Shown here in pieces: positions 1 to 7,714 of a stretch of 11,778 bases of DNA. The translations under genes were made by a program, and so were the position numbers. The number at the start of each line of letters is the position of its first letter. Position 1 is the stretch's first letter. This DNA comes from CAWACC01 sp964390695 (lineage in GTDB: Bacteria > Chlamydiota > Chlamydiia > Chlamydiales > Parachlamydiaceae): NCBI GenBank assembly GCA_964390695.1, contig CAYMKI010000106.1:1-11778 (forward strand), read 5' to 3'. Below the pieces are notes generated by a model, which had not been told where the DNA came from, ran no database searches, and worked only from the letters and a program-made list of their open reading frames with translations.

Positions 1-2714
1 ACGTAGGACTATATATCCATTTTCTTGAAGTAGTGCATCTTTCCTTCGATCCCTACGGTAAGCCTCTAAGGAGTTCAAGTGTTGAGCGCCATCTAACTCA
101 ATCACAAGCTTTGCTGTTTTACATATAAAATCGACTTCCATTCGACCCCAACCATCAAAGGGGATATCAAGCTCAACATTTAAACGAAACAGTCCTTTGG
201 TTTGTGGCAATGTTTCTAATCGATAGAATAAAAAGCGCTCACTTGAGCTGCGTGCACGTTCTGCACCTTCAGCTTCATTAGCAATGATTGTAGAGACTTG
301 AGCAAAAAGATGCGCCAAGGGCAAATCTACACCATCACGAATCAATCGTTTAACACTACCTGCATAATCGGCTTTCCAAGCAGGATCCACTGGAAGAGGA
401 ACCTCTACAGGCCATCCTGGAATTGCGCTAGCTGGAAGCAAAATTCTATAGCCTACAGCTTCATATCCTTGACATCTTCGATTAAACATTCTTTCAAGCA
501 TAGGAACTCCAAGATCTGCGTAATCATAAACCTGTACTTCTTGTTTGCTTGCATAAAGACGATGAAGTCTACCAACATACTGTGCAATGGTGCCCTTCCA
601 GGAGATAGGCATGGTAAGAAAAAGCGTATCAAGACGAGCGTCATCAAAACCTTCACCCACAAACTTTCCTGTAGCCAAGAGAACACGAGGTTCATTTGCA
701 GGAATATTTGCTATTTGATTAGTTGCCACAGCAATATCTTTAGAGCTCATCCCTCCGCGTAAAACAATCAAATGCCCAGTATGCGGGGACAATTTATGAA
801 ATAAGCGTTCCAAATGATCAGTGCGCTCTGTAAGGATAATTGGTGAACGCCCTCTCTGCACAGCATTAATCACATCAGTGCAAATTAATTGATTGCGTAC
901 TTCATCTTGAGCGATTTCTTCATACAAATCATGAAAACGTAAACGAGTATCTTCATTGGCAGGTTTTGTTGGATTAAATGAAGTAGGACACACGAACACT
1001 GTATGTTCAAAAGGGCGCATGGCAGCTGCTGCTTTTGCATCTACACGATATCTAATCGGCCCACATCGCATTAGAATAATCGGGTGATGTCCATCTTTTC
1101 TAGTCACAGTTGCGCTAAGACCGGTAATAAATTTTGCTTTTGTGTGGCGTGCAATTTGTTCAAAACTAAAAGCTGGTAGATGATGACATTCATCAACAAT
1201 CACATGCCCATATTCAGAAACGATTTCATCTACAATGCCTTTACGAACTAAACTCTGTATGACTGCTACATCAATCAATCCCGTAGGTTTTCTTTTTCCT
1301 CCGCCAATTCGCCCTATGGCATTTTTAGGTAATTCCAAAAAAGTTGAAAGTCTTTCAATCCATTGCTCTTGAAGTTGCTTGCGATGAACTAGAATTAAGG
1401 TGTTAACTTTACGTTTAGCAATAAACCAAGCACCTATAACAGTTTTACCAAAGGCAGTGGTTGCGGAAAGCACTCCAAAATCTTTTTTCAAAAGAGTTGT
1501 TGCAGCTGTGTTTTGTTCCTTACGTAATTCTCCTAAAAATTTTGTACGTAAAGGAATTCCCTTTTGGAGCTCATTTCGAACAGATATTTGGATTTTTAAT
1601 TCTGAAAATAGTTGGCAAACATCTTCAAAACAACCTCTGGGGATCCCGATATGATCCGGATAATCTGCGCTGCAAGAAATAAGTCGTGGTATTTCATAAG
1701 TGGGTAGTCGCATTGCTTGTGCTTTATAAAATTCAGGATTCGGAAATGCAGCAAGACGAATCAAGCGATTTTTTAAAGCAGGAGGAAGGTCTTTTTTAGA
1801 AATAAAGATTTCATTGCCCAGAATAATCTCTATGTTTTCAGGAAGATTTGCTATAGCCGATATCGATTTAGAAAGAGTGGGTCGGTTCCATGGTTTAGGA
1901 TCTTCTTCGTCAATAACTCGAAGATGAGTTCCTATAACACGACCTTTTGCTTCTGCTTGTCGAACCATTACTTCCACCTGAATAAGGCTTAGCTTGCCTA
2001 AAGATGCTAGAAAGGCCCATTGATCTTCGTATGCAATCAAATCTTCATTTACAAAAACGCTATTCCCTTGATCTCTTGCTTTTTTTTGTAATGGTAGTGC
2101 AATAAGATTGCCAAATCCTCCTTGCGGCAAAGTATCTTGATTGGGAAAAAAACGATCATAAGAATCTAATCCAATGTCAGGATTATGTTCCATTGTTTCT
2201 GTAAGAATATGACACCCTAATTTTCTCGCAAGGACTGCAGGTATTGCTTNNNNNNNNNNACCCAAACATGGGCACCACGACCAGATCGTGAACGTTCGAT
2301 TGCTGCAGGAATATTTAGATCTCTACAAGTTTTTAGAAACCCTTTTGCGTCTTGTTGCCAAGTGGACTTATCAAAATCTGCTGCAAGAAAGAAACAAGTT
2401 TCATTTAAGAGCATTGGATAAATACCCATGACGAAATCCTTTCCGGAATCATCGTGACCCAATAAATGCCAACGTACTACATTTTCGTTAATTGGCAAAA
2501 AACATCGGTGCCTGCATTCGGAACATTTAATTTTGGGTTTTTCACAAATTCCGCGTACCCATTCATTTCCACAAACAGGTGAATAGCCTGCTTTTCCTGA
2601 TTTTCTACTTTCGAATCTCTTGGGATAAAGGTCTTCACGACCTTTAAATAGCGAACGAAAAAAAGCTATTTTCTCAGAAGAGGTAGATTTTTGAGTTATA
2701 TTAATGGATGTCAT
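1..2714 (-). CDS. TOTE-type primase-helicase fusion with DUF559 nuclease-like tail (3' end outside window, assembly gap inside)
   Basis: Large fusion protein, about 905 residues visible, running off the left edge. Residues 1-240 match the archaeo-eukaryotic primase domain of TOTE conflict systems: a cysteine cluster (C48, C57, C64, C67), the metal-binding D113-F-D115, and a GAH motif with H149. A superfamily 2 helicase follows: Walker A ATTAFGKT near residue 420, VDECHH at 507-512, SAT at 534-536 and QYVGRLHR at 712-719. The last part has the DUF559 pattern of a restriction-endonuclease-like fold: MEVDF, then VIELDGAQH at 871-879, then an RRDRRKD stretch. Ten Ns at 2250-2259 separate W151 from the AIPAVLARKLG stretch and break the frame; I read every codon from 2247 to 1 and found no stop. 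The ATG at 2714 has no clear Shine-Dalgarno and no better in-frame start upstream. By family knowledge it acts on nucleic acid, probably in defence; that role is inferred. Confidence 0.88.
2250..2259. other. Assembly gap (10 Ns)
   Basis: A run of exactly ten Ns inside the primase domain. Upstream coding is in one frame (…GAHVW then gt), downstream coding in another (Naa then AIPAVLAR). An 11-base gap restores one frame and gives five residues between W151 and A157, as I recall for the family (W-I-F-F-S-E-P). The ten Ns are therefore a placeholder and not a measured length. Confidence 0.9.
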
Positions 2715-2930
2715 TATAACAAATGGGTGTTTGCGTGAGTAACAAACGTTATATAGATGAATTTATTGCAATGTCACCTTTTTTTTCACGAAATTTAAAT
2801 ATTAAATGTGCTGTTTAATTATCTGCCTTTTGCTGCAATTGGGAGAGAGAAACGACAATCAGAATCTCGATAAACATTGATGATAGCTTGTTTGCGGTTG
2901 CGGGGATTAGGCTGTACAACTATATCAATT

Positions 2931-4361
2931 TCAAGCTCTGTATTTGTGCAGTAGATCATTAAAGTCGATAATTGAAGAAAAGAAATCACTTTCCAATACA
3001 GATTCATCAACACCATTTACGTGAATCAAAACAGGTCGTATGGACATATTTTTAGGAAGAGCTAAGCTTTTGATTTTCTGTTTCACTTCATCAATGACGC
3101 TTTTTGTAATTTCCTGAGTGCTAAATTTGATCTCGCATAAATAACGCGTTCCAAATTTTGTTTGAATCATGTAGTCAAATTGACATCCCTGGCGATCATT
3201 GGCTTTGCGTTGGAAAAATGGATTGTCGTTTACGATTTCAGAAGGATCTATACCAAGAATTTGTTGGACAGTTTTTCGATTGCCAAGAACAAGATTTTCA
3301 AACTCTAACCCCATGGAAGATTGCCATTGAGGTAATAACTTTAACCCTTGCTTTTCGATTTTCTTTTGATTAGGTTCAATATATTTTAGATAAAATCTTA
3401 AATAATTATCTTTGAGTCGATAATGGCTTAATTTTGAATCTAAACCCGTTTTAAGATGCTATGTAAAATCGCGAGAAACAAATCCTGCTGTGACGAGGTC
3501 TTCCATGTATTCAGAAACCAAGCTGTTTTTTTCAACCTTCAAGGCTGTGTAAATATCTTTCAGCTCACAAGGTCCATCTGCAAGCCTTTTAACGATAGTT
3601 TTGTAAGTAGTGCTTCTGGAGGAGAATAAATCTGAAAAAATTCGTTCAAACTCACTAAAGAGGAAACCTTCTTTTCGGAAACATAATCTTTGGATATTTG
3701 TCTCTGCACTTTGACTTGGCAAAATTTCTTCGAGGTAACGTGGAACACCTCCCATTACAGAAAGCACTTTAAGCTTATCATAAGTAGATACTCTATCTTG
3801 CTCGACATTCCAAAATTCATTGCATTCATATAAAGGCAGCTCTTCTAAAATGATATCTAAAGAGATCCTTCCCATAAATCCAGTGCTGCTAAGAATATTT
3901 TCTTCAATCCAGCTTGAAATCGATCCACATAGAATTAAAACCAACTGAGGGTTTTTTTTGAAATAGAGATCCCAAGCCGTTTTGAGTTTCCCAAGAAACG
4001 TAGGATCTTTTGAACCCATCCAGCTAATTTCATCTAAAACAAGAACAATTTTTCCTTTTTGAGACTGTTGTGCTAAATGCCAAAACAGATCTCCCCAGTC
4101 ATCTGCTCTTGGAAGAGGAATTTTCATTTCTCGTTGTAATTGACGCGCAAATTCTTCCTTCTGGTCAGCTGCTGAAATACCTTTTGTCGGTGGAATCCCA
4201 GAAAATACATAGTGAGGAGTTTTTTTAGCGAATTCTTGTGCTAGACGGCTCTTTCCAATTCGGCGTCTTCCTTGAATGACTACTAGGCTAGCGGACTTTT
4301 TCTTAAAGAGTTCTCCGAGCATATGAAGCTCTCTTTTTCGGCCTATAAATGAATGCTGCAT
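2931..4361 (-). pseudogene. ATPase with winged helix and DUF234 nuclease-like tail, split by an in-frame amber codon
   Basis: Reads as one 476-codon gene of the archaeal-ATPase/DUF234 class, interrupted only by TAG at 3459-3461 after residue 300. Residues 1-230 are a P-loop ATPase: GRRRIGKS Walker A near residue 31, VLVLDEISWM Walker B near 126, and a sensor-like LILCGS near 163. Residues 255-300 look like a winged helix. After the stop the same frame continues with HLKTGLDSKLSHYRLKDN and then a DUF234 tail with D and EIK spaced as in a PD-(D/E)XK nuclease (QFDYM … YLCEIKF). The family has tryptophan at the stop position as I recall it (DFTW-LKTG), so TGG to TAG is the likely change. A good start is marked by AAGGA six bases upstream. 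If translated, the 300-residue product keeps ATPase and winged helix and loses the nuclease-like part. The ATG at 3314 has no visible ribosome site. Confidence 0.85.
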
Positions 4362-4367
4362 TTTGAT

Positions 4368-4435
4368 TCCTTAATTGGTGATGTTTTTATTGTAACATTT
4401 ATACGTCACCAAATCAAGGGAACGTGATTTGGTGA
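4368..4435 (-). promoter_or_regulatory. Promoter and three-site operator of the ATPase gene
   Basis: On the minus strand TTGATT (4412-4417) and TACAAT (4389-4394) are 17 bases apart, a good sigma-70-type promoter. AAGGA (4368-4372) precedes the ATG at 4361 by six bases. Overlapping these are three copies of an ATTTGGTGA-like motif: perfect inverted arms TCACCAAATCA (4406-4416) and TGATTTGGTGA (4425-4435) with an 8-base loop, and a third ATTGGTGAT at 4374-4382 between promoter and ribosome site. The arrangement suggests a repressor, possibly the ATPase's own winged helix. There is no T-run, so a terminator is unlikely. Confidence 0.6.
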
Positions 4436-4568
4436 TTGACATATTTCGATATCACAGTATCCTTTTGGCTATTAAGCTTGCTTTGAGCTTGACCTTTTTT
4501 CGCTCAAATTTTACGATGGTCGTGCCAATGACATAACAATATTAGAATCCAATGTCTCTCCTGCAAAT

Positions 4569-4597
4569 TTGAAATTATTGGATTTATACCATAGATT
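4569..4597 (+). promoter_or_regulatory. Candidate promoter for the secreted-protein fragment
   Basis: TTGAAA at 4569-4574 and TAGATT at 4592-4597 are separated by 17 bases and lie 45 bases upstream of the ATG at 4642. Six-base matches of this quality occur by chance in AT-rich DNA, so this is only a candidate. Confidence 0.35.
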
Positions 4598-4641
4598 ATC
4601 TGAAAAAACTGAGCTCTTCAATATTAACACAAGGATTGCAT

Positions 4642-4890
4642 ATGAAAAAGTTCCTGATGTTGCTTTCCTCTTTAATTATATCCATATCTTCCTTGAATGC
4701 AGAAGTCTCTTTAAGGCATCTGCTTCAATACGATAAAGAAATATGTTTGGAAAAATTGGAACAAGCTACTACTGAAGAATTATGGGATGCCTTTCTTCAA
4801 GGACAAGCTGAGCTTTTTTTTGAACCCGAGTTTCATTGGATTGCGAGCCAAGATTGGTGGAAAATTGATTATATATGTAGTAGGGAATAA
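4642..4890 (+). CDS. Short exported protein, probably truncated at its 3' end
   Basis: 82 residues from the ATG at 4642, chosen over an upstream TTG because AAGGA (4631-4635) sits six bases before it. The N-terminus is a clear signal peptide: MKK, then a hydrophobic run LMLLSSLIISISS, with a likely cleavage after SLNA. The mature part is acidic (DKEICLEKLEQATTEELWD) and ends FHWIASQDWWK before eight residues (IDYICSRE) that are the antisense of the YcxB-like fragment opposite. The protein probably goes to the periplasm or beyond. I do not recognise a family. The tail suggests the original gene was longer and was cut by a rearrangement near 4860. Confidence 0.55.
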   Translation: MKKFLMLLSSLIISISSLNAEVSLRHLLQYDKEICLEKLEQATTEELWDAFLQGQAELFFEPEFHWIASQDWWKIDYICSRE

Positions 4891-5104
4891 TAAATCTAAT
4901 GGCTAGGAACAAACATATGAGGAGTCCAGCACTACCTAAAGCAAGTCCGCCCCATAATATTTCACCATTTACAAGTAACCACAGTCCCATTGAGAGGGCT
5001 AGAGTGATCATTATTGCATCTAATTTGGGATTTCTGAGTTTCCTGCTGTTCATCCAATATGCTCTGGCATATTCATCTTTGGTGTACTGAAATGTAAATT
5101 TCAT
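4769..5104 (-). pseudogene. YcxB-like membrane protein, N-terminal half only
   Basis: The first 80 residues resemble the start of YcxB-like inner-membrane proteins: MKFTFQYTKDEYARAYWMN, then two hydrophobic segments (about residues 31-45 and 50-75) and a basic/polar turn IYNQFSTN. From there the frame reads unrelated sequence (LGSQSNETRVQKK…) that is the antisense of the exported-protein gene on the other strand, and it stops at 111 residues. YcxB proteins are usually about 150-170 residues with a soluble C-terminal domain, which is missing here. No ribosome site is obvious before the ATG. The fragment may be inserted in the membrane if expressed, but is more likely a remnant. Family assignment is by recalled resemblance. 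Confidence 0.5.
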
Positions 5105-5218
5105 TATTAACTGAATAATTAAAAGATTTAAATTAAACTACCATATCATTTTTACAATCCATTTGTCAATCCCGAAAAAATGTTGCTATTTGCGTCGAAT
5201 TGAAGATCATTAATATCC

Positions 5219-5410
5219 TCAAAAAAATCTTGATAAATCACCTCTATGAACTTCCTGCAGCTGAGTCGCTAATACATTCACAAAATATTCCAACCAAGAA
5301 GTCATATCCATATCGTTTTCTCGGACGGATTGAATTTGTAGTAATTTGAGCGGTCTTTTGATTTAATAATAGAGGTAATTGCAAAACTAAGAAAAAGTGG
5401 GATTTTATAA
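5219..5410 (-). pseudogene. Fic-family protein, frameshifted C-terminal remnant
   Basis: Two overlapping frames together resemble the end of a Fic (AMP-transferase) protein. One frame reads KIPLFLSFAITSIIKSKDR then SNYY; after a frame change near 5340 the other reads LLQIQSVREND, then MDMTSWLEYFVNVLATQ and LQEV, and stops at 5219. The YY…L..VRE…D.T.WLEYF signature is typical of the C-terminal helices of Fic proteins. The catalytic HPFxxGNGR region is absent, so nothing enzymatic can remain. Assignment is by recognised pattern only. Confidence 0.55.
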
Positions 5411-5489
5411 TACCCAATCCTTCTTCCGCGAGCTTTACCATTGTTTTTGAATCATTCACACATTGATATGGTTCTAAGTCAGCTTTTGA

Positions 5490-5579
5490 ATTTTTGCTTG
5501 TATAGTTCTTGTGCCCGACTAGCTGGGCTACATATAAAGCATGTCCCATCTCTTTTATGACCTCTAGGGGGAACTCCAT
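5490..5579 (-). pseudogene. Possible HigB/Gp49-like toxin N-terminal remnant
   Basis: The minus-strand ORF starting at 5579 opens with MEFPLEVIKEMGHALYVAQL, very like the N-terminal block of phage-derived Gp49/HigB toxins (FPxEVxxEMGxALxxAQLG). After about 25 residues the resemblance fades, and the rest of the open frame (to 5244) runs over the Fic remnant in the wrong frame. The usual C-terminal block (HAFQKKSKK) is not seen. The ORF is therefore probably a chance joining of remnants and not a live 111-residue protein. Confidence 0.45.
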
Positions 5580-5707
5580 ATCTTACAATGAACAGATTAT
5601 TGTCATCAACTGGGATTTATTGAAAAAGAATGAGAATTCAAGGATGGAACTGTGTCGCCAATGTGCCATGGAATAATGAAATTGGAGTCTTTATTTGCTG
5701 GCAAGTA

Positions 5708-5750
5708 TTGTTATGAAATGTTATGATATGTTATCATATGTTATATAAGG
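5708..5750 (+). promoter_or_regulatory. Four 10-bp iterons over the toxin-antitoxin promoter
   Basis: TGTTAT begins at 5709, 5719, 5729 and 5739, exactly one helical turn apart; the units are TGTTATGAAA, TGTTATGATA, TGTTATCATA and TGTTATATAA. Within them lies an inverted repeat, ATGATA-TGT-TATCAT (5723-5737). A possible promoter is TTGTTA (5708-5713) with TATCAT (5732-5737), 18 bases apart. AAGG (5747-5750) is the ribosome site, seven bases before the ATG. Phased repeats covering promoter and ribosome site suggest an operator for the antitoxin's helix-turn-helix. Confidence 0.65.
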
Positions 5751-5757
5751 CCAGATA

Positions 5758-6153
5758 ATGGAAATAGTGATTACCGATTGGGCGTTACAGTCTTATTTAG
5801 AACTAAGCTGTGTATTTACAGAAAAGGAATACCGAGAGGTACTCCGCCCGGATGCTGAATTGTTGCATGAGTATCCTCGAAATCCAAAATTTGGAAATGA
5901 TAAATTTTGGGGGCCTTGTAAGGATAAAAGCGGGAAAATCATCAGGCAAGGTTACAAGATGAAGTGGCATAATATTGGCGCGGGCGGAATTCAACTGCGA
6001 TTGTTGGTCGTAATAGCTAATGAAAAGGCACATTTATGCAATGCGTATGTTAAAGATAATGAAAATACAGATTTCCGCGAAATGGCCAAGCTGAAGATAA
6101 AGATTCAACTTATTAATGAGGGAAGATATATCCTTCGAGGAAGGTTGTTATGA
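5758..6153 (+). CDS. RelE/HigB-like toxin of a type II toxin-antitoxin pair
   Basis: 131 residues, starting MEIVITDWALQSYLELS. The C-terminal half has the shape of RelE/HigB toxins: QLRLLVVIANEKAHLCNAY strands, then VKDNENTDFREMAKLK and a final helix (IQLINEGRY). Toxins of this fold usually cut mRNA on the ribosome; the activity here is inferred. The middle holds a conserved-looking block (RNPKFGNDKFWGPCKDKSGK). Its stop overlaps the start of the downstream antitoxin by the ATGA arrangement, so the two are translationally coupled. Toxin-first order is typical of higBA-type operons. The iteron-covered promoter just upstream is the likely site of autoregulation. Unlike the neighbouring remnants, it is complete. 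The assignment rests on fold pattern and context, not on catalytic residues I can name. Confidence 0.72.
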   Translation: MEIVITDWALQSYLELSCVFTEKEYREVLRPDAELLHEYPRNPKFGNDKFWGPCKDKSGKIIRQGYKMKWHNIGAGGIQLRLLVVIANEKAHLCNAYVKDNENTDFREMAKLKIKIQLINEGRYILRGRLL

Positions 6154-6656
6154 GTTATGTATACGTTCACAAAGACAATCCCGGTAAGGATTTACATATT
6201 TTAGATATTCTCAATGAAATGCGACGTGCCAGCTTCGAAAGTGCATTTATCTACTCATTAATGGAAAATTGTCAGCGATACGAAGGAATCCGAGATTTAA
6301 TGGAAATGTGGTTTGATGAAACAAATCCAAAAGAGCGAGATAAAATAGTAGCAGATTTGCAGGAAAGCCTTCATGATATTATGGATGCACCTCAAAAACC
6401 TGAAGAACGTCCCTATCTTCGTTTTGATGAACTTGATGAAGTGAGACGCGATGTTTTAGAATTTAAAAAGCAGTTACGTCAAGAAGTGGATCGGCATGGG
6501 GGGGTCAGTGAACTGGCCCGAAAGACCGGTATTCCACAGCCATCTCTTAGCCGTTTTTTTTCGTCCGGATCGATGCCTCGCCGTACTACCCTATATAAAA
6601 TTGCCAAGGCATTAAACTTGCCTGAATCCGCTGTCGGGTTTAAGTGGACAAGATAA
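6150..6656 (+). CDS. Helix-turn-helix antitoxin with C-terminal XRE domain
   Basis: 168 residues. The C-terminal 55 form an XRE/Cro-type helix-turn-helix: GGVSELARKTGIPQPSLSRF, then an SSGSMPRRTTLYKIAKALN continuation. The N-terminal 110 residues are mostly charged helix (MSYVYVHKDNPGKDLHILD…, RDLMEMWFDE, DKIVADLQESLHDIMD) and probably bind the toxin. Antitoxins of this order usually have the DNA-binding domain at the N-terminus or are near 100 residues long; the extra N-terminal part is noteworthy. The start codon overlaps the toxin stop (ATGA). It should bind the TGTTAT iterons upstream and repress the operon. No terminator is clear after the stop at 6656. Confidence 0.78.
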   Translation: MSYVYVHKDNPGKDLHILDILNEMRRASFESAFIYSLMENCQRYEGIRDLMEMWFDETNPKERDKIVADLQESLHDIMDAPQKPEERPYLRFDELDEVRRDVLEFKKQLRQEVDRHGGVSELARKTGIPQPSLSRFFSSGSMPRRTTLYKIAKALNLPESAVGFKWTR

Positions 6657-6820
6657 AGTTACTTGTACATGTCCAAACAATTAATAAATTAATTTCTAAA
6701 TAGTCTTATGAATTAGAATAGTTTTTTAAAAATTACGTTTCAAGAATTCGATCAAGGTGTCTTTATCCATTCTCTTCTCCCGTAGACGCTTACTTTGTTC
6801 GATTGATTATCTCGTAAGTT

Positions 6821-7714
6821 TTAAACGTGATAAACCTGGGTGTTCAAGGGATTTTTTTCCTCGCTAGTGTTTTTATCTCTGCAAAAAACATACAGGCCGG
6901 CTCCTCCCAAAACGGTAGCCAAAGGAATAAAAATGGCCAGATATAATGTAACATCGGTTTTCTTTTCCCCAACATCTTTGTCACATTCTTTGATCACGTT
7001 TTCAAAAAAATCAAAAATTTGTTGCGTTTTCCATTTATTAAGCTTTTCTTTGGCTTTGACTTCGCCCAACCAATTTAGATTAGGGACATACCTAGATCTC
7101 CACGGATAGCCAATTCTTGTCGTATTAAGCCAATCACTTCTTTCCTGATCGGTAGCGTTTATACATGGCAGACAATTGGGTTTGCAAGAAAGCAAAGCCG
7201 CTCTAATACATCGATTAATCTTACAAGCTAACAAGTTAGGATCAGGGACAAGCGGACCGCTTGCATATAATATACTTTCATAATCCATGGGATTAAAAAA
7301 AACGCAGGAAGCATTGGAAAATTTTTGAACATCAAAACTTGTGGTCATATTAATTGGAGAAGTTAACGGGTCACAATAATTGGGATCTTCTTCACTAGCC
7401 TCGCTCAGCAAACCTCTACTTGCAGCCTCTTTATTATGTTTTGTTGGAAAATACGTTCCCCATCCCATTAGCTTATCGATAAAATTTCCTAGCCAGCTGA
7501 CGGAAGGGACTTTTTTTTGTTCCTCCCAAAACTTGCTCACAGCTCCAGTCTCGATGAGATGCATGACTTCCAAAGCCGCATCCTGAGTTTTTACAAGTTG
7601 TTCTGTAAGCGGGTCCAGCCTCTTAGTAGCCAGCGCATGATTATCATTCTGAACCCTTTGTGCAAATGGATGGCTTACACTCAAAACACTTCTTGAAGAT
7701 GCTTGTAAAGACAT
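6821..7714 (-). CDS. Unknown protein with one C-terminal membrane segment, cysteine-rich
   Basis: 297 residues, no family recognised. A strong ribosome site, AAGGAG (7721-7726), lies six bases before the ATG, so this start is well supported. There is no N-terminal signal peptide: it begins MSLQASSRSVLSVSHPFAQR. The middle is soluble, with nine cysteines in total, several close together (ACKINRC, SCKPNCLPC). A hydrophobic segment at about 254-277 (LYLAIFIPLATVLGGAGLYVF) is followed by a short charged tail of 20 residues. This is a tail-anchored-like layout. In an amoeba-infecting chlamydia it could be an effector or envelope protein, but nothing in the sequence decides. It is flanked by the antitoxin operon and a gene-poor stretch. 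Confidence 0.75.
   Translation of the reverse strand: MSLQASSRSVLSVSHPFAQRVQNDNHALATKRLDPLTEQLVKTQDAALEVMHLIETGAVSKFWEEQKKVPSVSWLGNFIDKLMGWGTYFPTKHNKEAASRGLLSEASEEDPNYCDPLTSPINMTTSFDVQKFSNASCVFFNPMDYESILYASGPLVPDPNLLACKINRCIRAALLSCKPNCLPCINATDQERSDWLNTTRIGYPWRSRYVPNLNWLGEVKAKEKLNKWKTQQIFDFFENVIKECDKDVGEKKTDVTLYLAIFIPLATVLGGAGLYVFCRDKNTSEEKNPLNTQVYHV

Noticed and set aside
453..695. Minus-strand 80-residue ORF inside the helicase
   Set aside because: Out of frame with the helicase, whose own frame reads clean motifs through the same bases.
2713..2718. TATAAT (minus strand) overlapping the start codon of the primase-helicase
   Set aside because: Transcription from it would begin inside the gene with no later start codon nearby; most likely chance.
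2819..3016. Minus-strand 65-residue ORF downstream of the ATPase
   Set aside because: Half of it overlaps the ATPase tail out of frame; no ribosome site and no recognised family. The last 35 residues look slightly protein-like but cannot be supported.
6726..6806. Short minus-strand frame ending MDKDTLIEFLKRNF
   Set aside because: Only about 26 codons, 14 from its ATG; could be the tail of a lost gene but nothing confirms it.
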